Of a stretch of 64,000 nucleotides of DNA, positions 55,269-64,000 are shown piece after piece. The stretch lies in contig JBLNDI010000146.1 in NCBI GenBank assembly GCA_050261495.1, positions 27,087 through 91,086 of the forward strand, in the 5' to 3' direction. Made by a program: the position numbers and the translations under genes. Origin of the DNA: JBMNKL01 sp050261495. Lineage in GTDB: Bacteria; Bacillota; Clostridia; Acetivibrionales; DTU013. Each line of letters starts with the position of its first letter. Position 1 is the stretch's first letter. The notes under the pieces were generated by a model, which was not told the DNA's origin, did no database searches, and saw only the letters and a program-made list of their open reading frames with translations.

Positions 55269-57668
55269 CTAATCGCCATCGTTCATTTGCATTTCACGCC
55301 ATTGCTGCTTTGTAATTAACACCTGCCTTGGTTTGCTGCCTTCAAAACCGCCTACGATGCCTCTTGCTTCCATCTGGTCCACTATTCTTGCCGCCCTTGC
55401 ATATCCTACCTTGAACTTGCGCTGGATCAGCGATACCGAAGCCTGTCCTGCCTCCACAACAAGTTCGATGGCCTTTGGCAGCAGTTCGTCGTCATCATCG
55501 CCGTTATAAACTGAATTTTCTTCGCTGTTTATCTCATCGATTATGCTGTCGTCATATGATGCGTCTGCCTGTTTTTTGACGTACTCGATTACTCTTTCCA
55601 CTTCAGCGTCGGTAATATTGGCTCCCTGCACCCTGATCGGCTTTGTCCTTCCCGCCGGGTGAAGCAGCATGTCTCCCCTGCCGAGCAATTTTTCCGCGCC
55701 TGCCATATCAAGTATGGTCCTGGAGTCTATTTGTGATGAGACGGCAAAGGATATCCTTGAGGGTATATTGGCTTTGATAATGCCAGTGATAACATCCACC
55801 GACGGCCTCTGCGTCGCAATTACCAGGTGCATGCCGGCAGCCCTGGCCATCTGCGCAAGCCTGCAGATGGAATCTTCAACTTCGCTCGGGGCAACCATCA
55901 TCAGGTCCGCAAGCTCATCGATTATAATAACAATTTGCGGAATGGGCGGCTGCTCGTTCGTTTTTGCCATCAGTTCATTATATCCTTTAATGTCCCTGAC
56001 GGACTTGTCGGCAAACATCTTGTACCTGTTCACCATTTCCTGCACTGCCCAGTTTAAAGCTCCTGCCGCCTTTTTAGGATCGGTGACGACAGGAATCAGA
56101 AGATGGGGTATCCCGTTGTAAACTCCGAGTTCGACGACCTTCGTATCGATTAAAAGAAGCTTTACTTCGTCAGGGGAAGCCTTGTAAAGCAGGCTTACAA
56201 TCAAATTGTTTATGCATACGCTTTTCCCGGAACCTGTTGCGCCTGCTATAAGCAAGTGCGGCATGCGCGCTATGTCAACTATTATTATCTCTCCAGAAAC
56301 ATCTTTGCCTACCGCAAAAGCCAGCTTCGAAGAATGGCTTATAAACTCGCGCGATTCGATGACATCACGCGCGCGTACTATGTTTACTTCTTTATTCGGA
56401 ACTTCAATGCCGACTGCTGCCTTGCCGGGGATGGGAGCCTCAAGGCGTATGGCCGGGGCTGCAAGGTTCAACGCTATATCGTCCGAAAGGCTCACAATCC
56501 TGCTGACTTTTACTCCTGCGCTCGGCTGTAGTTCGTATCTCGTAACGGTCGGACCCCGGGTTACATTGATGACTTTTGCGGATACTCCGAAGCTGGCCAG
56601 CGTCTCTTCCAGTTTTTTGGCGCCCTCCAGTACCTGGTTTCTAAAATTCCTGGCATCGGCTCCATCTTCAGGTTCCTCGTCAAGTAGATCGAACGGCGGA
56701 TATGCATACTTGGCAGGCGCGGTATTTTTTGAGCCCTGCCTGATAACCATTTCCTGGAGGCCGGGACTGTCTGCCTCCGCCTCTTGCCTCTTCCTTCCTT
56801 TTTTCATTTTTTCGTCCTGTTTTTTCAAGTCATCCATTACCAGTTCAAAAGGTTCTTTCTCAAATGCATACCCTGAAGTTGCAGGTTCAGCCGTTTCGGG
56901 TTCTTTTTCGGACTTCGTGCTTTTCTCCCTGCTCCTCAATTCCCTTGCATTTTTTTCTATTCTGAAATCTATTATTTTGGGTTTTTTATCAAATCTAAGG
57001 GATATCTCATCCCCCGTATCTTCAATTTCAGGCTGCAAGCCGTCATCATCTTCGTCGGTGAATTTGCTGTCCGTTTTCACGCGTAAAGCCTTGTTTTTAT
57101 TGGAGAATAAGCTTCGTATTTTTCTGATAAACCCGGAAATGGATGAGTTTGTCAGCAGTATGACATTTATTAAGGATAAAGCAGTAATAATGATTATCGT
57201 TCCCAGGACCTTGAAGGTAACAAGGAACGGCAGGCTGATAATTCCGCCAAGCACGCCTCCGCCCGCCAACGCGTTCCCATCGGCGAAAAACTTTCCGAGA
57301 GCTCTAAGGGGAGTCAAGCCGCTATATAGTTCAGGCCTGTAGTATCCCGTCTGTATCATTGCAGAAACCAGCAGGAACAGGAATAAAATATATAAAGGCT
57401 TGTTCCTGAGCTCGATTTTATCATGTGCAAATATTAACAATGCCGCATAAACAATGATTACCGGGGGAACCAGGAATGCCGGCAACCCAAGCAAACCCAG
57501 AGAAACTTCCCTTAAAAATGTGCCGAATGAACCTATTGAATCTTTAACATAAAAACTCAGCATCATGAGTATGCCAAGCGCTAATATCAATATTCCCCGG
57601 ATTTCATTCATGTAATTGCTTTGCTTTCTGCTTTTAGCCTTATTATTTTTCTTTTGCGTTTTTTTCAC
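55269..57668 (-). CDS. ftsK: DNA translocase FtsK/SpoIIIE, GTG start
   Basis: Septal motor that pumps chromosomal DNA at division or into the forespore. Four N-terminal transmembrane segments (about residues 25-190), an acidic/charged linker (about 200-330), the motor with Walker A LIAGATGSGKSVCINN and Walker B IVIIIDELADLMM, and the C-terminal gamma winged helix (SLIQRKFKVGYARAARIVDQ) reading polarity sequences. GGGGGTGG ten bases before GTG 57668 gives 799 residues; a TTG at 57713 lacks an SD. ylzJ-tepA lie nearby, as in Bacillus spoIIIE loci, but a chemoreceptor intervenes. Confidence 0.95.
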   Translation of the reverse strand: MKKTQKKNNKAKSRKQSNYMNEIRGILILALGILMMLSFYVKDSIGSFGTFLREVSLGLLGLPAFLVPPVIIVYAALLIFAHDKIELRNKPLYILFLFLLVSAMIQTGYYRPELYSGLTPLRALGKFFADGNALAGGGVLGGIISLPFLVTFKVLGTIIIITALSLINVILLTNSSISGFIRKIRSLFSNKNKALRVKTDSKFTDEDDDGLQPEIEDTGDEISLRFDKKPKIIDFRIEKNARELRSREKSTKSEKEPETAEPATSGYAFEKEPFELVMDDLKKQDEKMKKGRKRQEAEADSPGLQEMVIRQGSKNTAPAKYAYPPFDLLDEEPEDGADARNFRNQVLEGAKKLEETLASFGVSAKVINVTRGPTVTRYELQPSAGVKVSRIVSLSDDIALNLAAPAIRLEAPIPGKAAVGIEVPNKEVNIVRARDVIESREFISHSSKLAFAVGKDVSGEIIIVDIARMPHLLIAGATGSGKSVCINNLIVSLLYKASPDEVKLLLIDTKVVELGVYNGIPHLLIPVVTDPKKAAGALNWAVQEMVNRYKMFADKSVRDIKGYNELMAKTNEQPPIPQIVIIIDELADLMMVAPSEVEDSICRLAQMARAAGMHLVIATQRPSVDVITGIIKANIPSRISFAVSSQIDSRTILDMAGAEKLLGRGDMLLHPAGRTKPIRVQGANITDAEVERVIEYVKKQADASYDDSIIDEINSEENSVYNGDDDDELLPKAIELVVEAGQASVSLIQRKFKVGYARAARIVDQMEARGIVGGFEGSKPRQVLITKQQWREMQMNDGD

Positions 57669-57796
57669 CCTTGAAATGCCACCCCCGGCCCCAATTATGG
57701 ATAATTCATTCAAACCACTATATCACTATATTTATAACATTATCGTAATATCACTATATCATAATTTCACATCATTTTCCACAATCGTGGAGTTAC

Positions 57797-57873
57797 AGGG
57801 GTCAGGCTCGAAATATTCTTTCATGGTATACGGGATCACCTACCGATAAGGTAATATTTCAAGCTCAACCCCT
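57797..57873. repeat. 77-bp long inverted-repeat element (REP/MITE-like)
   Basis: Arms AGGGGT-CAG-GCT-C-GAAATATT (57797-57817) and AATATTTC-A-AGC-TCA-ACCCCT (57853-57873) pair as 17 bp with two small internal loops around a 35-base centre. It lies in the 292-base gap between the divergent ftsK and chemoreceptor genes. It is far from either start codon, and no T tract follows. It could be a solo palindromic mobile element or a structured leader. Confidence 0.6.
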
Positions 57874-57960
57874 TGGCGCAAATAATTAAAAAATTAGAAG
57901 GATTTTGCAATTTTTTGTCTAATAATATAAATCATAAATACATTTTCAGAGAGGTGCTTC

Positions 57961-60078
57961 ATGGAAATATTCAATCATATCAGAAATTTTTTCAGGAAAC
58001 TCGTTAATCGTTTGAAATTTCCGACCGCCGTAATTATCGGTTCCAAGAAAATAAAGACAAAACTTGTTGCAGCTTTCCTGGTACCTGTCATATTAATAGT
58101 CATATTAGGTATTATTTCTTATCATAATTCGCTGAATACTGCTACGGAAAGCGCGATACAATCCTCTGAAGTTGCTATGGAAAATAGCGGCAAGTACCTG
58201 GATATCATCCTTGAGACTGTCGGTAACCTTGGCGGCCAGATATTCACCGATACTGACGTACAGGATTACCTGGCCAAAAATTTTGACAATGAAGAAGTCC
58301 TTGCAAAACTCGAGCTTTCGAAAAAAGTAAGGAATTCATTATTGGCTATTACGACCTTCAGTCCCAATATCAGCTGTATCATGCTTATCCCCAACGACGA
58401 AGACCTTATGCCTTTCGGGACAAGCATAAATACCGATGCCAGGTTGGGTGATCTTCAGGAATCATCCAACATAGAAATCCTGGGTTCGCAAAAAACCGCA
58501 CACGCCTGGTTTGGCAACCATTCTGAGCTTGACCAGTTGAATTCCAGTTCAAACAAAACATATTCGCTTTCTTACATGAGGCTGATCCGCAGCACTGTCA
58601 CGCTGGAAACCATCGGAATGCTCGTTATTGATCTGAAACCGGAAATTATAACGGAATTATCGGAAGGCATAAATATATCCGACAACCAAATGATCTATTT
58701 TGTTACCAATGACGAAAGAGTCTTCTGCAACGGTGCTGACGTAACCGAAACCAGCACCGTAACCCAGCAGGATTTTTACCGTGAGATACTTGCATCCGAA
58801 CAGGCTGCAAGCAGCAAACGTGTTTCTTTTGATGGCGTTGATTACTTAATGTCTTATTATAAGACCGATACATATACGCTGTTTGGCTTAATACCCGAAA
58901 ACGAACTTGACGACGCGGCAAACCAGATTGCGCTGTCAACCGTTATAATAGTGATTTTGGCGGTACTGATCGCAATTGGCACGGGAATATTTATTGCAAA
59001 CAGCATGAGCAGGACAATTAACAGGATAATAAATGCATCCGGCCGCGCTGCTTCCGGTGATCTCACAGTTACGCTCGAATCCCGTAGAAAAGATGAGCTC
59101 GGATTACTCACAAGAAGCATCAATTCCATGATTACCAATATGCGAGGCTTGATCGAGCAGGTTATCAGGGTTTCGGAAAATGTTTCGAATTCGGCTGTTG
59201 TTGTTTCATCTACATCCCAGCAGGTTACGTCCGTATCACAGGAAATAACCAGGGCAATCCAGGAAATCTCACAGGGAGCGTCCGCCCAGGCAACCGACGC
59301 CGAGCTTGGCGTGCAGAAAATTGCCGTGTTGGCCGAAAACATCAACAGGGTGACTGATAACGCCAGGACAATTGACCAGGTTACAAGAGATACAAAGATA
59401 ACAACCCAGAACGGATTGACTGCCATAGAGGATCTTAATGAAAAGTCCAACAGAACGACGGAGATATCCAGGGAATTGATGGAGGATATCAAGGCTATTG
59501 ACGTTCATTCCAAGTCAATAGGCAAAATTGTCAAGGTTATAAGAAACATTGCCGATCAGACAAACCTGCTCGCGCTCAATGCCGCTATTGAGGCAGCTCG
59601 TGCAGGCGACGCAGGCAAAGGTTTTTCTGTGGTAGCCGATGAAGTAAGGAAACTGGCCGAACAATCCATGCAATCGACCGTCGAAATAGCAAACATAATC
59701 AAGAGCGCCCAGGACCAGACCGAGAGAGCTGTTGAAAAAACAGCGATGACGGAATCGATATTGTTATCCCAGAACGAGGCGGTTGCCAATACAATTAGCA
59801 CTTTCAATCAGATAATGAACTCGATGGAGGAATTATCCGGGTATGTCGAGCAGATAATGGCAAGCATTGCCGAAATGGAATCCAACAAGGCCCAGGCAAT
59901 TAACTCCATACAAAACATATCCGCGGTTTCACAGCAAACTGCGGCCTCGTCACAGGAAGTGACTGCTTCGACAGAAGAACAGTTGTCCAGCATAGAAGAA
60001 CTTTCACATTTGACCGAGGAGTTAAAGTTGGCATCCGATGAATTGAAGAAATCGATTGAAAAATTCAAACTTCAATAG
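57961..60078 (+). CDS. Methyl-accepting chemotaxis protein
   Basis: Transmembrane chemoreceptor of 705 residues. TM1 (about 38-58), outer ligand-binding region of Cache type (about 60-310), TM2 (about 322-345), HAMP (about 346-400), then the signalling hairpin with the conserved tip [28 protein letters not shown] and [13 protein letters not shown] read in two parts. The coiled-coil ends carry Gln/Glu-rich methylation-type sites. The ligand is unknown. GAGAGG precedes the ATG. No other che genes are near. It presumably signals to a CheA encoded elsewhere. Confidence 0.95.
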   Translation: MEIFNHIRNFFRKLVNRLKFPTAVIIGSKKIKTKLVAAFLVPVILIVILGIISYHNSLNTATESAIQSSEVAMENSGKYLDIILETVGNLGGQIFTDTDVQDYLAKNFDNEEVLAKLELSKKVRNSLLAITTFSPNISCIMLIPNDEDLMPFGTSINTDARLGDLQESSNIEILGSQKTAHAWFGNHSELDQLNSSSNKTYSLSYMRLIRSTVTLETIGMLVIDLKPEIITELSEGINISDNQMIYFVTNDERVFCNGADVTETSTVTQQDFYREILASEQAASSKRVSFDGVDYLMSYYKTDTYTLFGLIPENELDDAANQIALSTVIIVILAVLIAIGTGIFIANSMSRTINRIINASGRAASGDLTVTLESRRKDELGLLTRSINSMITNMRGLIEQVIRVSENVSNSAVVVSSTSQQVTSVSQEITRAIQEISQGASAQATDAELGVQKIAVLAENINRVTDNARTIDQVTRDTKITTQNGLTAIEDLNEKSNRTTEISRELMEDIKAIDVHSKSIGKIVKVIRNIADQTNLLALNAAIEAARAGDAGKGFSVVADEVRKLAEQSMQSTVEIANIIKSAQDQTERAVEKTAMTESILLSQNEAVANTISTFNQIMNSMEELSGYVEQIMASIAEMESNKAQAINSIQNISAVSQQTAASSQEVTASTEEQLSSIEELSHLTEELKLASDELKKSIEKFKLQ

Positions 60079-60109
60079 TATTTCGGGTGAACTCGGCATT
60101 ATTCGGGAT

Positions 60110-60382
60110 TTATGGGGTTAATGGATTCCTGGCTGACGTGGCGCGTTTTTCAACAACCAGTTTAAGTTCCGATTTATCAACTATGGTTCCAGGCATAAAC
60201 GCAGGATCCAGGAACTTGTGCGGACATGTTTCCAAGAGCCGCGCAATCCTGAACTGGTTGTCCTGCAATTGCTCAACCATTACCTTCTCCCCCCTGAACT
60301 CGGCTTCATAGCATTTTGTGTCAATATTTCCGGGAAACCCTTGGAATATTACTTCCGGAGGAATTATCGAATGAATTATCAT
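60110..60382 (-). CDS. ylzJ: YlzJ-like protein
   Basis: 90 residues. Features of the YlzJ family: [11 protein letters not shown] near the N-terminus, [19 protein letters not shown] in the middle and a [10 protein letters not shown] end. Function unknown. The ATG overlaps the tepA stop as ATGA, so it is translationally coupled, the same tepA-ylzJ order as in Bacillus upstream of spoIIIE. Confidence 0.85.
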   Translation of the reverse strand: MIIHSIIPPEVIFQGFPGNIDTKCYEAEFRGEKVMVEQLQDNQFRIARLLETCPHKFLDPAFMPGTIVDKSELKLVVEKRATSARNPLTP

Positions 60383-61152
60383 TGCAGGTTCCCCTCCGGA
60401 ATTTTTATTTCCGCCTTTCTTTCCGCCCTCTTTTTCGCGATTAGTTCATAAAGCTTATTCATCGCGTCCGAAAGACCTCCCACTGCATCGATAATTTTAC
60501 ACTTTACTGCTTCCTCTCCGAACAATACGCTACCGACATCATTGGCCAATTCTCCCGTTTTCAGCATTAGTCTTCTGAAATCTTCTTTTTTTATTGCAGA
60601 ATTTTTACACACAAACTGGACTACTCTTTCCTGCATCTTGTCAAAGTATTCAAATGTTTGCGGAACACCTATAACAAGGCCGCTGAGTCTTATGGGATGT
60701 ATCGTCATTGTGGCTGACGGCGCAATAAAAGAATAATCAGTCGATACGGCCATTGGAACGCCTATGCTGTGACCGCCGCCCAATACAAGGGAAACCTTCG
60801 GTTTATCCATGCTTGCAATCATCTCCGCGATGGCAAGACCGGCTTCCACATCACCGCCGACCGTATTCAAAATAATCAGCAGCCCGTCGATATCAGCGCT
60901 TTCCTCTATAGCGACAAGCTGGGGTATTATATGCTCATATTTTGTTGTTTTGTTCTGCGGAGGCAATATTATGTGACCTTCAATCTGCCCTATAATTGTC
61001 AGGCAGTGAATGTTGCCCCTCGGATTTACAATAGTGGCTTTTCCAAGTTCTTTTATCTCTTCGGTCTTTGCAATTTCCTTGTCTTCTTCCGTCTGGGCGT
61101 GCTCGTAAATTTCTGTCGTGCCGAATGAGACCTTTCCTTCCTTTTCCTGCAT
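60379..61152 (-). CDS. tepA: TepA, ClpP-like protease
   Basis: ClpP-fold serine protease of the translocation-enhancing/SASP-degrading TepA group. The substrate strand and nucleophile are in [20 protein letters not shown] (Ser after His) and the base in [31 protein letters not shown] is the ClpP-like oxyanion region. GAGG before ATG 61152 (MQEKEG) gives 257 residues; the longer frame to 61212 has no SD. Basic tail [11 protein letters not shown]. Likely cytoplasmic and sporulation-related. Confidence 0.92.
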   Translation of the reverse strand: MQEKEGKVSFGTTEIYEHAQTEEDKEIAKTEEIKELGKATIVNPRGNIHCLTIIGQIEGHIILPPQNKTTKYEHIIPQLVAIEESADIDGLLIILNTVGGDVEAGLAIAEMIASMDKPKVSLVLGGGHSIGVPMAVSTDYSFIAPSATMTIHPIRLSGLVIGVPQTFEYFDKMQERVVQFVCKNSAIKKEDFRRLMLKTGELANDVGSVLFGEEAVKCKIIDAVGGLSDAMNKLYELIAKKRAERKAEIKIPEGNLQ

Positions 61153-61314
61153 ATGCACCTCAAAAAAATGTTTATGAATGAGTCCTTTCTTATTATTGTT
61201 TTTGTTCAGCAAATTAATACGGATGGTTTATTTCGGTTGGTTTAGCGCGATTTAAGACGCAATAAGAACAGTGTGCATAGCGCAAATTATGACATCGTGT
61301 GCAGGAATGAATAA

Positions 61315-61340
61315 GGAACCGCCATATTTCAGGCGGTTCC
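61315..61340 (-). terminator. rnpB terminator
   Basis: Minus strand GGAACCGCC-TGAAATAT-GGCGGTTCC, nine perfect pairs, followed by TTATTCATTC. Immediately after the RNase P RNA. Confidence 0.85.
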
Positions 61341-61348
61341 CCAATATT

Positions 61349-61726
61349 TTTCGCGAGTAAGCCTGTAAGCCGGGTTCTGTATTAGATAATCATCTATCTA
61401 GGCCATACATTTCTGTATGGCTCAAGCCACCTGCCCGGGACCGGCGGGCCACCGTCATGTCCCTCTGCGGTGTTGCTCCAGGCGGGGTTTACATAGACCG
61501 GCAAGTCGCCATGCCGCTGGTGAGCTCTTACCTCACCTTTCCACCCTTACGCCCCGTAGAACGGAAAATTTCCTGCTTACGGAACGCGGTATATCTCTGT
61601 TGCACTTTCCTTGAAGTCGCCTTCACCGGGAGTTACCCGGCGCCTTTGCCCTGTGGAGCCCGGACTTTCCTCAGGTACGACCTTTCGGTACTGTACCCGC
61701 GATTATCCGGCTTACTCAACGCGATA
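61349..61726 (-). ncRNA. rnpB: RNase P RNA
   Basis: Catalytic RNA that trims tRNA 5' ends. On the minus strand: P1 helix CGCG..GAGTAAGCC pairing with GGCTTACTCGCG at the far end, the conserved GAGGAAAGTCCGGGCTCC (P4/CRI), the ACAGGGCA following, GTAAGGGTGGAAAGGTGAGG region, and the ACAGAACCCGGCTTA 3' signature. About 375 bases, ancestral type A by appearance. The exact 5' end is not certain. Confidence 0.96.
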
Positions 61727-61751
61727 TTCATATGTCCTCGGTTTCATACAT

Positions 61752-61780
61752 ATATTAAGCCATCGCGGCTAAATAGTCAA
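61752..61780 (-). promoter_or_regulatory. rnpB promoter
   Basis: Minus strand TTGACT (61780-61775), 17-base spacer, TAATAT (61757-61752). The -35 overlaps the stop codon of the nif3-like gene. Confidence 0.75.
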
Positions 61781-62541
61781 GTGATAATGAATGGGTCTTC
61801 ATCCCGGAAACATATAACTTCAACATCCGGGAAAACATCTTTGATCATGTCTTTAAAAAAAGGCAATATGACGGCTTCCGTTGCGAAATGGCCCGCATCG
61901 ATAATACAAAGCCCCGATTCCCTGGCATAAAGTGCGGTATGATACTTCACATCGCCGGTCACAAGCACATCAGCCCCGGTTTTCTTGAAAGCTTCCAGGT
62001 CATCGTCGAAGCTTCCGCTGAAAACCGCCGCGCTTCGTATGTCGGCGGCAGGTTTTCCTACAACTCGTACATGCTTTGTGTTCAGCCTCTTTTTAACCAT
62101 ACTTGCAAATTCATCCAAGCTGTACTCCTTGTCTGTTTCACCGAACCTTCCCGGACCATTACCCATTACGGCAGTATTTTTCAAGCCCAGCCTATCAGCC
62201 AACTGCGTATTAACTCCCGCCTCTGCATAATCCATATTTGTATGCGCCGTATATACGCTTATACCGCTTTTGACAAGGGAATATATCAACCGCCCGGTCG
62301 CTTCATCAGGGTTCAGCCTGTTGATGCTTTTAAATATAACCGGATGGTGCGTTAAAATTAAATCCACATTTTTTTCGATAGCCTCCTGCACCGATGCTTG
62401 AGTTACGTCAAGGCTCAACAGTATCCTTTCTACATCTTCATTCCCGCTCCCTATCAGCAGCCCGGTATTGTCCCACTTCTCAGCCAGCTCGGGCCGTGCG
62501 GTTTCTTCAATATATGATATAATGTCTTTACATTTTGGCAT
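61777..62541 (-). CDS. Nif3-like dinuclear metal-centre protein (YqfO family)
   Basis: 254 residues. NIF3 motifs: WDNTGLLIGS, LILTHHPVIFKSI (metal His pair), YTAHTNMDYAEAGVN and DAGHFATEAVI. Members bind two metals; a GTP cyclohydrolase-like activity has been proposed for the family, but the role in Firmicutes is unsettled. AGGAGG before ATG. It directly follows trmK, the conserved trmK-yqfO pair downstream of sigA in many Firmicutes. Confidence 0.92.
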   Translation of the reverse strand: MPKCKDIISYIEETARPELAEKWDNTGLLIGSGNEDVERILLSLDVTQASVQEAIEKNVDLILTHHPVIFKSINRLNPDEATGRLIYSLVKSGISVYTAHTNMDYAEAGVNTQLADRLGLKNTAVMGNGPGRFGETDKEYSLDEFASMVKKRLNTKHVRVVGKPAADIRSAAVFSGSFDDDLEAFKKTGADVLVTGDVKYHTALYARESGLCIIDAGHFATEAVILPFFKDMIKDVFPDVEVICFRDEDPFIIT

Positions 62542-62598
62542 TATTACTTCCTCCTCGGATCAAACTCATAGACCAGGTTGCATTGTCGTCCGATTCCA

Positions 62599-63396
62599 TT
62601 ATAGCAGATTTATGCGCTCTTTTATCTTATTCCTTATGCGTATTAAAGTCTCGGTACTCATTTCGCTTAACCGTCCGTTTCCGCCGGAAGCTTCGGTTTT
62701 ATTCCTGCCATCCTCACCTGTATCTGCTCCCGGGATAACAGGCCCGGATTCGAAGCATTCTCCGAAAGATGATTCTTTACATCCTTTTCTGCTTCTTCCC
62801 CTGATAATAGCTTCCACGTCTCTTAATTTTTTATCAAGGTATTCTTTAATGAAAAGCTCGTTTCCGCTAAAAACCTTTTCGCCGACATAATACGTAAATT
62901 CGTCCTTCTTTTCAAACTTGCCGTCCCATTTTGACATAATGGCACAATAAATTTTCCCTGCATCCTTTACAAGCTTTTCGCAAGTCAAGGCAAATCCGTG
63001 TTCGTATAGCCATTTCCGCAGCGCCTCAGCTGAGGTGTTGGGCTGAAGAAGCAGCAGATTGGCTGCCCTTGCCTTATCTAGCTCCGATGACAAGATGTCC
63101 CTGATCATCAGTCCACCCATCCCGGCAATGACCACCACGTTACATTCGGAAAGCCTGACGGCCTCCAGGCCGTTGCCTTGCCTTGTCTCGACATAATTTT
63201 CAAGTCCATGCCTTTTAATATTTAGTGAAGCTGCCTCAAGCGGACCTGCTTTCACATCCACCGCCAGCGCCCTTTCACATAGTCCCGTTTTTACGGCATA
63301 TATTGGGACATACGCATGATCGGTGCCAATATCGGCCAGCACGTTGCATTTAGGTATTTGTTCAACAATCATTTTCAGCCTTTTGTTTATTCCCAT
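62599..63396 (-). CDS. trmK: tRNA (adenine-22-N1)-methyltransferase TrmK
   Basis: SAM-dependent enzyme making m1A22 in tRNA. Rossmann motif LADIGTDHAYVPIYAVKTG, AVDVKAGPLEAASLNIKRHG, VIAGMGGLMIRDIL, LLLQPNTSAEALRKWL. C-terminal coiled part. 265 residues. GGAG lies 11 bases before the ATG. TATAAT at 63455-63450 may be a -10. Confidence 0.94.
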   Translation of the reverse strand: MGINKRLKMIVEQIPKCNVLADIGTDHAYVPIYAVKTGLCERALAVDVKAGPLEAASLNIKRHGLENYVETRQGNGLEAVRLSECNVVVIAGMGGLMIRDILSSELDKARAANLLLLQPNTSAEALRKWLYEHGFALTCEKLVKDAGKIYCAIMSKWDGKFEKKDEFTYYVGEKVFSGNELFIKEYLDKKLRDVEAIIRGRSRKGCKESSFGECFESGPVIPGADTGEDGRNKTEASGGNGRLSEMSTETLIRIRNKIKERINLL

Positions 63397-63545
63397 TTAT
63401 ATATAATCTCCAGGCGGACTAATAAAAAATGAAATATTGAGCATGCTTAATTATACACAAAATATTCGCATTAAAAAAGAATAAAATGCCTTGTTGCACT
63501 AATTAGCGTATTGGGACAGATCGAGCTGCGGGAAGGAGCTTTGCC

Positions 63546-63731
63546 ATGGGACGGATAAAGTCGGGAAAAACAGCCAGGGATACTGAGACTGCTGCAGAAT
63601 CAGGCATTTTCATTGAAATGGCCGGAAGCACTGTAAACAAAATGAATTCAAACTCGACCCGGATGACAGTAACCGAACAATTGCGGTCAAGCCGCCAGAT
63701 CGATGATTTTTTTGATAAAAAGAATGAATAA
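63546..63731 (+). CDS. Small hypothetical protein
   Basis: I do not recognise this 61-residue protein. It is hydrophilic, begins MGRIKSGKTARDTE and is rich in Ser/Thr/Arg/Lys/Asp, with no membrane segment. The coding case rests on a good SD (GGAAGGAG seven bases before ATG) and a terminator about 30 bases after the stop. It is the only plus-strand gene in this part of the window. A small spore or regulatory protein is possible but unproven. Confidence 0.6.
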   Translation: MGRIKSGKTARDTETAAESGIFIEMAGSTVNKMNSNSTRMTVTEQLRSSRQIDDFFDKKNE

Positions 63732-63757
63732 GAAACAGAGCAACCTGGGCAAAAAAT

Positions 63758-63783
63758 AAAAAACCTTGCAAAGCAAGGTTTTT
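63758..63783. terminator. Bidirectional terminator
   Basis: AAAACCTTGC-AAA-GCAAGGTTTT, ten pairs, with a T run on the plus strand and T-rich sequence on the minus strand. Serves the small hypothetical gene and the tRNA transcript. Confidence 0.88.
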
Positions 63784-63793
63784 CAACATGGAA

Positions 63794-63870
63794 TGGTGGG
63801 CCTTCAGGGACTCGAACCCCGGACCAACCGGTTATGAGCCGGTTGCTCTAACCAACTGAGCTAAAGGCCC
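63794..63870 (-). tRNA. tRNA-Met (anticodon CAT)
   Basis: 77 bases including encoded CCA. Acceptor GGGCCTT/AAGGCCC, D arm TAGCTCAGTTGGTTAGAGC, anticodon loop CTCATAA, T arm GGGGTTCGAGTCCC. A CAT anticodon could also mark a lysidine-modified tRNA-Ile2; elongator Met is my preference. Confidence 0.9.
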
Positions 63871-63873
63871 GAA

Positions 63874-63949
63874 TGGCTCCTCAAGTAGGACTCGAACCTA
63901 CGACCCTGCGGTTAACAGCCGCATGCTCTACCGACTGAGCTATTGAGGA
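63874..63949 (-). tRNA. tRNA-Asn (anticodon GTT)
   Basis: 76 bases including encoded CCA. Acceptor TCCTCAA/TTGAGGA, anticodon loop CTGTTAA, T arm GTAGGTTCGAGTCCTAC. Three bases from tRNA-Met, so one transcript. Confidence 0.96.
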
Positions 63950-63986
63950 ATGTCTTGTCAATCGCGTGTCCTATGACACAAACAAT

Positions 63987-63992
63987 ATTATA
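63987..63992 (-). promoter_or_regulatory. Possible -10 of the tRNA transcript
   Basis: TATAAT on the minus strand, about 40 bases before tRNA-Asn. The -35 would lie beyond the window edge, so it cannot be checked. Confidence 0.4.
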
Positions 63993-64000
63993 CTTGCCTG

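Noticed and set aside
56206..57342. 378-residue open frame opposite ftsK
   Set aside because: Low-complexity Ser/Leu/Phe product typical of the antisense strand of a charged linker and motor domain; no start signals.

Overview
The window looks like a chromosomal segment of a spore-forming, Gram-positive member of the Clostridia. SpoVS, TepA, YlzJ, a SpoIIIE/FtsK-type translocase, RNase Y, YmdB, PyrR attenuation, a LexA/DinR-type SOS box and strong AGGAGG ribosome binding sites all point there. The SigI-RsgI pair and the SLH-domain glycosidase are reminiscent of cellulolytic clostridia (Acetivibrio/Ruminiclostridium-like). That genus-level guess is inference. Base composition is moderate for the class and fairly even across the window. 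Nearly everything is core genome. I saw no CRISPR array, prophage or complete insertion sequence.

Layout. 1-4500: the 3' part of a tyrosine recombinase, an LCP cell-wall ligase, an M18 aminopeptidase and a PHP-type phosphatase. 4524-7813: an iscR-iscS-iscU-mnmA operon for sulfur mobilisation, with a probable IscR operator. 7908-12336: glyA-rarA-small membrane protein-larA, headed by a glycine riboswitch. 12351-18025: a second cysteine desulfurase overlapping thiI, then a VanW/G5 protein, a DUF2225 protein and a HypE-like protein. 18232-24761 (plus strand): a stalk-domain exported protein, sigI-rsgI, an SLH-GH18 protein and a polytopic TPR protein. This is the most accessory-looking block and concerns the cell surface.

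24910-33752: a divergent yneA-like/lexA pair sharing three SOS boxes, then hfq, miaA, mutL, mutS and miaB (RNA modification and mismatch repair). 33718-45861: a pyrimidine operon read right to left in the order pyrR-pyrB-pyrC-pyrF-carB-pyrK-pyrD-histidine phosphatase-pyrE-like-nagZ, with a PyrR attenuator in its leader and no carA. 45870-49988: rluD, lspA, an orphan peptide-binding lipoprotein and pgeF. 50428-57668: spoVS, ymdB, rny, a membrane TPR protein and ftsK/spoIIIE. 57961-61152: a chemoreceptor, then ylzJ and tepA. 61315-63949: rnpB, nif3-like, trmK, a small hypothetical gene and tRNA-Met and tRNA-Asn.

Many starts were chosen by Shine-Dalgarno position rather than by the longest frame. 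Several genes appear to use GTG (hfq, pyrB, ftsK) or TTG (nagZ, pgeF, ymdB, miaB). All function calls are read from sequence motifs and recalled family knowledge; no database search was run.
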